DNA from: a virus
Virus record (IMG/VR): IMGVR_UViG_3300032117_000114
Location: 1-29,974 of that record
Strand: one strand, 5' to 3'
DNA length: 29,974 nucleotides
Made by a program: the position numbers and the translations under genes. Positions 15,689 to 22,724 of this stretch are shown in pieces; positions within the stretch are counted from its first letter, which is position 1; the number at the start of each line of letters is the position of its first letter. The notes beneath the pieces are model-generated. The model saw only the letters and a list, made by a program, of their open reading frames with translations. It was not told the origin of the DNA and ran no database searches.

Positions 15689-16020
15689 TAAAACTCTGCC
15701 TTAACTAGAAATTTTAATGTTTGGTAAACTGTTTGCACGCTAGTGTCAGGGAAAGTAATAACAATTTCGCCTTCATAGTTCCCTGCTGCACCAGACAGCA
15801 TTAAGGGGTTAGATATAGGAAAAAAAGTAACTTGCCCTGCACTACCATTAGTAACTGATCCTATTACTGTAGCTTGAAGCGTTGTAGACCCAACTGCTCG
15901 CATTTTTAAAACAACTGTAGCTCCAGCTATATTAACTACTGCCCCTGTAGTCTCGTCTGTAATTGTGCAAACAATTGCTGGTGCTGTGTCACCTTGAACA
16001 AGTTTAATAATGTTGCTCAT
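15688..16020 (-). CDS. BppU-like N-terminal Ig-fold baseplate/fibre protein
   Basis: I chose ATG 16020, which overlaps the upstream stop by ATGA and has AGAGG five bases upstream; a GTG two codons earlier is less well placed. The 110-residue product matches the N-terminal domain of phage upper baseplate proteins (BppU_N type). It has IIKLVQGDTAPAIVCTITDE near the start, NIAGATVVLKMRAVG in the middle, and AGQVTFFPISNPLMLSGAAG with EGEIVITFPD near the end. That domain is an Ig-like fold that docks receptor-binding proteins to the tail. Here it stands alone, so it may be an adaptor for the following fibre proteins. Mild uncertainty only. Confidence 0.78.
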   Translation of the reverse strand: MSNIIKLVQGDTAPAIVCTITDETTGAVVNIAGATVVLKMRAVGSTTLQATVIGSVTNGSAGQVTFFPISNPLMLSGAAGNYEGEIVITFPDTSVQTVYQTLKFLVKAEF

Positions 16021-16688
16021 GTCCACCTCTGGAATTCAATATTGACAGCGGCTCTAGTTAAACCACGGTTAACTCTTTCCCTAACTTCGTTTGTTGCGTC
16101 AAAGAAACGTTTTCTATAGTCCATTGCTGCTTTAGGATCATAGTATGGCTGCCCTGGAGTGCCATAAAGTCGTGATCTTGCACCAAAACAAATCTGCTCT
16201 AAGAAATGTTCATAAATAGGGTATGCAATCGTTGTAGACGCCCTTGTAGGCGCTTTTGCTACTAATACCTTCATGGGTGTTAATGGGTTTGTAAATGACG
16301 GCCTAGGTACGATATTCATTACATGGTTTCTACGGCGGTAAAAATAGTAAGGTTGCCCTTGCATAGTTTGCCAATCATTTGCTCGGTAAATCTTTGTGAG
16401 TTGTTCAACTGATTTAGGTATCAATAGTACGTCACCGTACCAAGCCTCTACGATATCAACTACTGTATATGTTCCATCAATATACTCACCAAGATCATAC
16501 CAATCAATATTAGCTATAGGCGTAATATTACTTACGTTTTCTTGAAGATACCTAGTCTTTTCGCAAAACTCAATTGTTGCATTTCTAATAGCTTGAGTAA
16601 CCACGAGTTCAGGCACATCAGGCAAATACGGGATAAGCTCTGACATAAAGAGGTCGTAACTGACTTCTGTATCTTCATAATAGCTCAT
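16017..16688 (-). CDS. Connector/adaptor-type structural protein
   Basis: A 223-residue protein with the pattern of an all-helical neck protein. It contains MSELIPYLPDVPELVVTQAI followed by RNATIEFCEKTRYLQE, then YRANDWQTMQGQPYYFYRRR and NIVPRPSFTNPLTPMKVLVA. I recall similar sequences just after the first adaptor gene in podovirus-like genomes of aquatic bacteria, usually listed as hypothetical or head-tail joining. It sits directly after the adaptor-like gene with a four-base overlap and before the BppU-like gene, so it probably belongs to the neck or upper tail. There is no signal peptide and no catalytic motif. Confidence 0.7.
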   Translation of the reverse strand: MSYYEDTEVSYDLFMSELIPYLPDVPELVVTQAIRNATIEFCEKTRYLQENVSNITPIANIDWYDLGEYIDGTYTVVDIVEAWYGDVLLIPKSVEQLTKIYRANDWQTMQGQPYYFYRRRNHVMNIVPRPSFTNPLTPMKVLVAKAPTRASTTIAYPIYEHFLEQICFGARSRLYGTPGQPYYDPKAAMDYRKRFFDATNEVRERVNRGLTRAAVNIEFQRWT

Positions 16689-17368
16689 GAATCAGACCCT
16701 CGAACAGCAGGATTACGTACGCCAAGAGCATTGTCAGGTGCAACTTCTTTCTCTGACTTGTCTTTGACAGCGATAGCAGCAGTAAATGTAGACAAATACA
16801 ACTGCGCAAGTTGAAGACCTGGTGCATATTCAGCATCTTTGCTACATGCTCTATACATTATGTAGTCAAGAAGAGCAGATGCGAACACATCAAAAATTGG
16901 AATAACTTGACTAAGAGTTAAGTTGGTAGGCTGTTGGGAATAATTTAACTCAATGTATTGACCGCCTATCTGGGGCGGATAAACATAGAAAGCCATTTGG
17001 TCTTCTATGTCATAAATAAAATTCTTTACTTCGGCAGTCGCTGTATCTGTATGCCAGTAAGGATTGAAAGAATCCATGACTTCACGAGAAATTACACGGA
17101 TAGCACGACCAGGAGTTGCGCCGTCAGAACCCATATTTCTATGAACACGAAGCAACATCCACCCATCGCTAGGTATGGATTGCCTTGTGCCAGCAACAAG
17201 CTGGACATTAGATATCTTAGAGGTAGCATTTGGTTGCATCGTCACAATTTGACGAAGGCCATCATTTAACCACCCTAAAAGCTCGGCAGAAGTCCACCGT
17301 ACGTTAGCGACGTCCGTTAACTGCAGTGCTGCATTATTAACAATGGTTTGCGCTGTAATAGTTCCCAT
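16685..17368 (-). CDS. Head-tail adaptor-like protein (DUF6682-type)
   Basis: A 227-residue protein. The N-terminal segment TAQTIVNNAALQLTDVANVR, with WTSAELLGWLNDGLRQIV directly after, is a known start of phage adaptor proteins; I recall the family as DUF6682. The later segments DQMAFYVYPPQIGGQYIELN and DVFASALLDYIMYRACSKDA also fit. These proteins form the ring below the portal to which tail parts attach. GAGG lies four bases before the ATG. The gene is the first after the decoration-like gene, separated by a hairpin. Function is inferred from family memory and position; the family number is not verified here. Confidence 0.75.
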   Translation of the reverse strand: MGTITAQTIVNNAALQLTDVANVRWTSAELLGWLNDGLRQIVTMQPNATSKISNVQLVAGTRQSIPSDGWMLLRVHRNMGSDGATPGRAIRVISREVMDSFNPYWHTDTATAEVKNFIYDIEDQMAFYVYPPQIGGQYIELNYSQQPTNLTLSQVIPIFDVFASALLDYIMYRACSKDAEYAPGLQLAQLYLSTFTAAIAVKDKSEKEVAPDNALGVRNPAVRGSDS

Positions 17369-17384
17369 AAATCCTCATAGGAAA

Positions 17385-17405
17385 GTAGGGGCACAAGGCC
17401 CCTAC
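17385..17405 (-). terminator. GC-rich hairpin, possible attenuator after decoration gene
   Basis: GTAGGGGC (17385-17392) pairs with GCCCCTAC (17398-17405) around a five-base loop. Read on the minus strand it lies just after the decoration-like gene and is followed by only TTT, then the Shine-Dalgarno of the next gene. That makes it a weak or partial terminator, or an mRNA-stabilising or processing hairpin, rather than a full stop. Confidence 0.6.
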
Positions 17406-17408
17406 AGA

Positions 17409-17852
17409 TTAGCCAGCGTGTGCTGCGAACCAAGTCAGTCCATCTGATGTGATGAACGTTGTTGATTTGACTGTTGTGATACCGAATGGTAAGTTCGCTG
17501 TACCGTAGTTAATTGTTCCACTAAGAGGGGGATAAACCAACAAAGTATTAGCACCATTGTTGAATACAGTAATAAAAGCAGAACCTTGGTTCGTCAATTG
17601 AGCTGTATTGAATGTAGTACCAACAGTATTGAAGTGAGCAATATCATTTACGATCTGATATGGCTGACCTGCTCCGCCTGTAAGCGCTGTAACTGCAGTT
17701 GTAGAAGTTTGGCTTGTACCACTTCCAGTTACTGTAGCTGTTTGTGAGTTTGCAGTGCTTAAAACAATTGGGCCGCTATAGTCACCGCCAGAAACCTGAG
17801 CTGCTGTATTAGACCATTCGCCGACGCTAACAAGTTTTATTTGTGATGTCAT
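17409..17852 (-). CDS. Small head decoration/fibre-like protein
   Basis: A 147-residue protein. The start is ATG 17852 with AGGTG about six bases upstream; a longer open frame reaches the region just after the capsid gene but lacks a good start. The sequence is low in charge and rich in Thr, Gly, Ala and Asn (GPIVLSTANSQTATVTGSGT; AHFNTVGTTFNTAQLTNQGS; FNNGANTLLVYPPLSGTINY). This is typical of small beta-rich capsid decoration or head-fibre proteins. Its place directly after the major capsid gene, between two hairpins, supports a head role. Direct family recognition is moderate; the alternative is a tail-associated minor protein. Confidence 0.68.
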   Translation of the reverse strand: MTSQIKLVSVGEWSNTAAQVSGGDYSGPIVLSTANSQTATVTGSGTSQTSTTAVTALTGGAGQPYQIVNDIAHFNTVGTTFNTAQLTNQGSAFITVFNNGANTLLVYPPLSGTINYGTANLPFGITTVKSTTFITSDGLTWFAAHAG

Positions 17853-17881
17853 TTTTTCACCTATTAATTTGGGTTGGAAAG

Positions 17882-17901
17882 AACGGGGCCGAAGCCCCAT
17901 T
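17882..17901 (-). terminator. UUCG-tetraloop hairpin after the capsid gene
   Basis: Read on the minus strand, AATGGGGC-TTCG-GCCCCGTT forms an eight-pair stem (one T-G wobble) with a TTCG loop. It begins seven bases after the stop of the capsid gene and is followed by CTTTCC. The T-run is too short for a strong intrinsic terminator. It could partly stop transcription or shield the 3' end of capsid mRNA. Confidence 0.62.
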
Positions 17902-17907
17902 CATCTA

Positions 17908-18927
17908 TTAGCCTGCTGCTACCAACAAAGCCAAACCGTTAGGTTGAGTAACTTGAGTACCATAAACATTCAAGCCACGAACCAATGTACCGAAATCATT
18001 GGGATTCTGTAAGCTCTCAACTTTAGCAATTTGTGATGCAAAAGTGATTGCAGACTTATGTCCAGCAATGATAGCGTGACGCTTTAATGCACTGGCTTCA
18101 GTTCCAGTAGAACCGTTGGGGTTTGTCCAAGCGTTACCTGCTGTACCTCTTGGTACTAAGTTAGACACATAAACAGTGAAACGGTCGATCATACCGATCT
18201 TGCCATTACGGAGAATAGAAGAAGCATCACCCATAAACTGAGCCTGAGCCAAGTTAGATTGCATGAGGATTTGACGCTCTGTAGGAGTAATGATTAACCA
18301 ACGATCTGTCTCAGGAACATTAGACTCGTCCAATACGCTTGACAAAGCTGTGATGCTTTGGAGAATATTAGAAGCTGTCAAAGTTACAGGAGCCAAGTCA
18401 GTACCTAGGTTGAAAGCACCAGAAATAGCACCAGCTGTAGCTCCTTGGTTAGCAGCTGCACCTTGGTTGAAGTTTGTGTACAGAACGTCTTTGTCGATCT
18501 GAATCTTCATTTGCATAGAAGCGTCATTGGTGAACATGTCCATCAATTTTGGCTTTGATTGGAGTTCAAGAACGTTGTTAACGTTAACACCGAAGTACTT
18601 ACCATGATTGATAGTCAAAGTAATTGTGTTTGGAGCTGGAACGTCATAATTCAAAGACTGACCAACACTATAAGAATAGATGTTGATTGTTGGGATTGTG
18701 TTGATAATCACGGTATCACCCATACCAGTGATATCGCCTTGCCAATCAGTATTAGCGATTTCGCCGAAAACTGTAGCTGCGTAGAATTTCTGAGCTAATT
18801 TACCAGACCAAAGGGCTGGAATAAATGAACCAGAATAGGCTGTGCCTGAGTAGGCAACCTGACCAGCGGGGCTGTTAAAGCCACCAGAGTTAATGGGATA
18901 GGCTGCTGCTGCGGTAATTGTTGACAT
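17908..18927 (-). CDS. Major capsid protein
   Basis: A 339-residue protein lying directly after the scaffold gene, with AAGGATG upstream of the ATG. Features of a HK97-fold capsid protein include an N-terminal segment (SGSFIPALWSGKLAQKFYAA), GDITGMGDTVIINTIPTINI, the long helix region DMFTNDASMQMKIQIDKDVL, and the A-domain-like stretch VPETDRWLIITPTERQILMQ. Towards the end it has GLNVYGTQVTQPNGLALLVA. There is no N-terminal protease domain, so head maturation probably does not rely on a fused protease. Several hundred copies would form the icosahedral shell. Identification is by sequence pattern, length and gene order; no structural match was run. Confidence 0.9.
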   Translation of the reverse strand: MSTITAAAAYPINSGGFNSPAGQVAYSGTAYSGSFIPALWSGKLAQKFYAATVFGEIANTDWQGDITGMGDTVIINTIPTINIYSYSVGQSLNYDVPAPNTITLTINHGKYFGVNVNNVLELQSKPKLMDMFTNDASMQMKIQIDKDVLYTNFNQGAAANQGATAGAISGAFNLGTDLAPVTLTASNILQSITALSSVLDESNVPETDRWLIITPTERQILMQSNLAQAQFMGDASSILRNGKIGMIDRFTVYVSNLVPRGTAGNAWTNPNGSTGTEASALKRHAIIAGHKSAITFASQIAKVESLQNPNDFGTLVRGLNVYGTQVTQPNGLALLVAAG

Positions 18928-18978
18928 GATTTACATCCTTTAAAAAACAAATTGTGGGATGCAACCAATGTGGGTGTA

Positions 18979-19944
18979 CTATCTTATACGACCTTCAGCA
19001 ATGGCTGCATGGATATCTTTTTCCATTTGAGCCGCTTGAGTATCGTCCAACATTCCCCTTCTCCAGTCTTCGTAAAATTGTGTTATTTGGTTTTGATCCC
19101 AAACAGGTTTACTATCTGAAGTAGCAGGTGGTGGCGAATTTTTCGAGCGAGTCGGTGCTACTTGACGCTGAAGCTGTTGCTGTCTATTTTGTTGGGTTTG
19201 TTGCGCAGGTGCTAATGTAGCTTTATATTGTTTAAAAATATTAGCTGTACGATTTACATCAAGGGTTTCAAACGCATTATTAAGTGCGTACTGTCTTGGA
19301 AGTCCGTAAACTGGATCAACTTCAGCTAACCAGGATAAAAACCCTTGGTCAACATTCATTGCTTCCCAATCAGGGACTTGTTGTGCCAGGCCAGAAAAGA
19401 GGCGGTCTTTATCAGATACCACTTGTCTTTCACTAACATTACCAAGTTTACCTTGTAGTTCGTCAATTTTAGCGGTTAACTGAGCTTCACGATTTCGAAA
19501 ATCCGATACCTTGGCTTCAGTCGCCCTGTCAATCAAATCCAACAAATCAGGCCCAAAGGCTTCTTTGTCTTGTTCAGTGATAAGAGACTTAACGTTAGCT
19601 TGAGCAGGTGCTTGCTGTTGTGTTTTAGCTACGGCGTTTTCTGCAATGAGTTGTTGGAGTTGTCCATTCATCTCACGCATTTGCGCATGTAGCCTAGGTA
19701 CTTCAGCGTCGTACATTCCTTTTAAAGTTAGGTACTTGCGTTCCCATACTTCTTCAGAAACTGCTGGCTTTTGTTCTGGCTCTTGCGAAACGGTTTGCTG
19801 CTGTTCTAAATTAGGAGCTGGCGGATCGTTTGGTGGTGGATCATTTGGTGTAGTCTCCGGGTTTTGCCCGGTCTGCCCATTTAACTGTGCTACCAACGCA
19901 TCTGCTGCGTCAACTTGCTCTTGAACTGCTTTTGGCAATGCCAT
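18979..19944 (-). CDS. Scaffolding protein
   Basis: A 321-residue, strongly helical and Gln-rich protein. It has a Pro/Asn/Gln-rich disordered N-terminal part (residues 20-60), a long coiled-coil region (VWERKYLTLKGMYDAEVPRL through MREMNGQLQQLIAENA, then VSDFRNREAQLTAKIDELQG), and a C-terminal acidic/basic segment (YEDWRRGMLDDTQAAQMEKD). This layout and its position just before the capsid gene fit a scaffold that drives procapsid assembly and then leaves. GGAG lies about six bases before the ATG. No protease motif is visible. The role is inferred from layout and gene order. Confidence 0.85.
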   Translation of the reverse strand: MALPKAVQEQVDAADALVAQLNGQTGQNPETTPNDPPPNDPPAPNLEQQQTVSQEPEQKPAVSEEVWERKYLTLKGMYDAEVPRLHAQMREMNGQLQQLIAENAVAKTQQQAPAQANVKSLITEQDKEAFGPDLLDLIDRATEAKVSDFRNREAQLTAKIDELQGKLGNVSERQVVSDKDRLFSGLAQQVPDWEAMNVDQGFLSWLAEVDPVYGLPRQYALNNAFETLDVNRTANIFKQYKATLAPAQQTQQNRQQQLQRQVAPTRSKNSPPPATSDSKPVWDQNQITQFYEDWRRGMLDDTQAAQMEKDIHAAIAEGRIR

Positions 19945-19958
19945 TTCTATCTCCTTCG

Positions 19959-20068
19959 CTCCGACTACGCTTCAGAACTCCGCCTTGACGGTCTGTTCAT
20001 ATTCGCTTACGGTCTGCTACTTGGTTTAAATTTTCTAATGTGACTCTATGCTCCGACTTAACGGTCTG
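19959..20068. repeat. Imperfect short repeats upstream of the scaffold gene
   Basis: The gap between the scaffold gene and the next upstream gene holds repeated words. CTCCGCCTTGACGGTCTG (19978-19995) and CTCCGACTTAACGGTCTG (20051-20068) match at 16 of 18 positions. TTCGCTTACGGTCTG near 20002-20016 is a third, shorter form, and CTCCGACT recurs at 19959. This DNA encodes nothing obvious on either strand. It may be a leftover of local duplication or a leader/processing region for scaffold and capsid mRNA. Confidence 0.65.
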
Positions 20069-20069
20069 C

Positions 20070-20303
20070 TCAAAGTCTGCGGGTTTTTGCTAGTAAATTA
20101 CCAGCGTCTTCAATAAAATCTAGGAGTTCTTTAAGCTCCAAACTACGACCTTGCAGCCGTGATTTCATTCCTTCGTTTTGCTCAAAACTCAGATTCTCTA
20201 AAGTTTCTAACCTTCGAGCTTTTAAGAATTCTAACAGAGGTTTCATCTCTTCGGAACGTAGCAGTGAAAAACATCTTGCTACTCGCTCGTCAATGCGAAC
20301 CAC
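20070..20303 (-). CDS. Small helical protein near portal, unknown
   Basis: A 77-residue, almost wholly helical protein (FSLLRSEEMKPLLEFLKARR, LETLENLSFEQNEGMKSRLQ, LKELLDFIEDAGNLLAKTRR). It is charged, with no membrane segment. Its stop is followed by the repeat-bearing gap before the scaffold gene. Small helical proteins in this position are common between portal and scaffold in podovirus-like genomes, sometimes as minor head proteins, but I do not recognise a specific family. A head-assembly role is inferred from position. Confidence 0.7.
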   Translation of the reverse strand: MVRIDERVARCFSLLRSEEMKPLLEFLKARRLETLENLSFEQNEGMKSRLQGRSLELKELLDFIEDAGNLLAKTRRL

Positions 20304-20546
20304 TTACTTTGACATTCCGTCTGTTTGGGCTTCTTCAACGTGGTACTCTTTTCCACCACGCTTACCGAGTTCAAAGTTGCCGCCGTCTTTACCGCCAGCG
20401 CCTTCAGACTTGGAGCCTTTAGACATACCATCGCCTTTGCTAGTTTCTTGAGTTAGCTCTTTACCTTCACCTTCGCTTTTGCGCATAGGTTTGTAATCGC
20501 CCTTGACGTTTTCTTCAGAAAAACCTTTTTTCTCGTTAACTTTCAT
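20304..20546 (-). CDS. Small Gly/Lys/Glu-rich disordered protein
   Basis: An 80-residue protein of extreme composition: Gly, Lys, Glu and Ser dominate and hydrophobic residues are rare (KSEGEGKELTQETSKGDGMS, KGSKSEGAGGKDGGNFELGK). It should be unfolded on its own. GGAG lies a few bases before the ATG. It sits between the portal and the small helical protein, and its style resembles the basic small proteins at 24743-25394. It could be a minor head protein that binds DNA or fills the capsid, which is inference only. Confidence 0.7.
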   Translation of the reverse strand: MKVNEKKGFSEENVKGDYKPMRKSEGEGKELTQETSKGDGMSKGSKSEGAGGKDGGNFELGKRGGKEYHVEEAQTDGMSK

Positions 20547-20590
20547 TTAAATACTCCTTTGTGTGAATTATCTACGATGAACGAAGTTTG

Positions 20591-22723
20591 TCAACTACCA
20601 ACCCCGGCTTGAGGCGCAAAGTTGTTAGCTACTGGCGCTCCGTTCATCAATTGAGCACCCATAGTGGGTTTGGGTGGCGTACCGCCCGCTTGTGCTTGAC
20701 CCATCTGCTGGGCCATAGCTGCTTGTTGTTCGGCTTGCTGTTGAGCTTGTTGGTTAGCCATTTTTTGTTTAATGATCTCAACAGGCGGCACAATTTTATC
20801 AGGGTTAAGTTCCAGTTGCTTAGCCATTTGGCGTAAAAGTTCTGCAATTCCGTCCATGCCGACAACTTGCTCAACCACTGGGCTTTGAAGCGCCATTTGC
20901 AAGAACTGAGCTTGACGCTGAGCAGCTTGCTCTTTAACCATGATGGCTTCAGCACCGTGGGCACGTACATTAACGTCGCCCTTCAAGTCTGGATCATCCC
21001 CGTACCTCATGTTGTAAAAGTACAACCTATCAATAGCTGGCTCAAGAACATTCTTGTCGATATTGCCTACAACTTGCTTGATAGATTTACCAGCATTGCC
21101 CATAAGCATAGACATACCAGTTGCTGTTCTACCTGCACCACCCGATGCACTGTCGCCAGTCATATAGCGTGGAATACCTGTGTACTCGTCTGCTAAAACG
21201 GAAAACTTTTCGTAGACTTCCATGAGTTCAGCAGCTAACGAATTAGGCTGGAAGAACTGCATCGGAGGAGCAGAACCTGCAAGTGGGTCGCTAGTAACCT
21301 GCCAAATCTTCCAAGGGAACATCTGCGTTAAGTTTTCACCCTGGGGTAGACGATCTACGTTGTAAACAACCTGAGGGCCAGATGCAATAGACAAGTTATT
21401 GACTAAAGACCTTGCAGCAGCGTTACAGACGTCCTGGGTATCTCTGGCTAGGTCAGCTACTGAATTGCCCCAAAAAGCCCCTGGAATCTCTTCATAGGAC
21501 GCTTTAAAGTACGGTTTGCGACCAAGTGGATCAGGATTGATAACAGCTTTAATAACCCAATTACCAACAGTCCATACTTCTACAGGGTAATCAAGAAGAG
21601 CGTCTGGAACTTCTTCCTCATCCATACCCCAGTCAAGCAATAGTTGTCCTTGTACATTTCCCCAAAACTGAAGCGCATCAATCAACTCAGACGGGTTTTG
21701 CTGAACGCCCATTGTTGACTTGCCTTCAGCAGCGGCCTTGTTCATGTCAACGTAAATCCAGTCACGCAGACCGCCTTTACCGTATTCTTCTAAAACGCCT
21801 CTGATCGCTCCATCGCTGTAGCCTTCTACGCCAAGCAAAGCAACTAGATCTCCCCTGTGAAGCTTATGTCTCTCGATTAAGTAGCCGTCGTCAATGTAGG
21901 ACGAGTCAGCAGCTGGATAAATATTAAACGGGTCAACTCTTTCCCATTCAAGGGTTAGTTCATCTTTAATGTCAAGAACGTAATCTTTGCCTTGTTTAAC
22001 CCATTCCATCTTAGGCTTCTTGCGAACAACAGGCCCTTTTAAGATCGCACTTGGGAAAGTAACAATATCATCAATGAATTCTGTAAACGCTTTTACCCAG
22101 TTGCCCTGCGACAGCTGATCTTCCATCTTAACTTCCATACGCTCACATGTACGCCACGCAACATCTTTCATGTGTGACGTAGCCGCATCTTTCATCTCAA
22201 GCAAACGCTCACGTACTTGTTGATCTGTAGGAGGCTGACCGCTTAGGTAGAGCTGTTTAATCTCTTGCTCAGCTTGTTGAATAATACTTTCAACTTCGTT
22301 AGGCGGTAGGTCTGGTATTGGGCTTGGCTCTATCGTCCAAGGTTTATCTTCTGAAGCTTGTAGTAATGTATCTTTTAACCAGCTTGATGCAGCCCTGCAT
22401 TTATTGGCTGTAAGCATCATGTATATTGTTGAGCTTCCTTGCTCACGTAGCTGAGCTAACTTATCAGGGTCGTATTCACCTCTACGTTGGCGAACACTTT
22501 GAAGCATTTTATTTTCTGCAGTCTGCTGCTTTGCAAGCATACAAGCTGTCCATTTCATCTTGACATAACTTGCAAGACTACGGACTAATGTTGAAGAATT
22601 TTCTATCTGCGCTTTCGCTCGCTCTTCTTGTTGAACAGCTTTCAATGACTTAATGTTTACTAGCCCGCCGTAGTTCACAGAACCCGGCGCAGCTGAATTA
22701 GTCATGTTTAAACCTAATTGCAT
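20591..22723 (-). CDS. Portal protein
   Basis: A 710-residue protein directly after the large terminase gene, the usual place and size for podovirus-type portals. Recognisable segments are LTLEWERVDPFNIYPAADSS, YLIERHKLHRGDLVALLGVE, the helical AFWGNSVADLARDTQDVCNA, and SGPQVVYNVDRLPQG with IPRYMTGDSASGGAGRTATG. The C-terminus is a long Gln-rich coiled segment (residues about 645-680; QKMANQQAQQQAEQQAAMAQ), common in this portal type. Twelve copies form the DNA gateway at one capsid vertex, contacted by terminase on one side and the adaptor on the other. GGAA is seven bases before the ATG at 22723; a second ATG at 22705 is possible. Confidence 0.9.
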   Translation of the reverse strand: MQLGLNMTNSAAPGSVNYGGLVNIKSLKAVQQEERAKAQIENSSTLVRSLASYVKMKWTACMLAKQQTAENKMLQSVRQRRGEYDPDKLAQLREQGSSTIYMMLTANKCRAASSWLKDTLLQASEDKPWTIEPSPIPDLPPNEVESIIQQAEQEIKQLYLSGQPPTDQQVRERLLEMKDAATSHMKDVAWRTCERMEVKMEDQLSQGNWVKAFTEFIDDIVTFPSAILKGPVVRKKPKMEWVKQGKDYVLDIKDELTLEWERVDPFNIYPAADSSYIDDGYLIERHKLHRGDLVALLGVEGYSDGAIRGVLEEYGKGGLRDWIYVDMNKAAAEGKSTMGVQQNPSELIDALQFWGNVQGQLLLDWGMDEEEVPDALLDYPVEVWTVGNWVIKAVINPDPLGRKPYFKASYEEIPGAFWGNSVADLARDTQDVCNAAARSLVNNLSIASGPQVVYNVDRLPQGENLTQMFPWKIWQVTSDPLAGSAPPMQFFQPNSLAAELMEVYEKFSVLADEYTGIPRYMTGDSASGGAGRTATGMSMLMGNAGKSIKQVVGNIDKNVLEPAIDRLYFYNMRYGDDPDLKGDVNVRAHGAEAIMVKEQAAQRQAQFLQMALQSPVVEQVVGMDGIAELLRQMAKQLELNPDKIVPPVEIIKQKMANQQAQQQAEQQAAMAQQMGQAQAGGTPPKPTMGAQLMNGAPVANNFAPQAGVGS

Positions 22724-22724
22724 A

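Noticed and set aside
8208-16020. Diversity-generating retroelement acting on a fibre gene
   Set aside because: No reverse transcriptase and no template/variable repeat pair seen in the window. The repeats at 13.3-14.2 kb are ordinary in-gene duplications.
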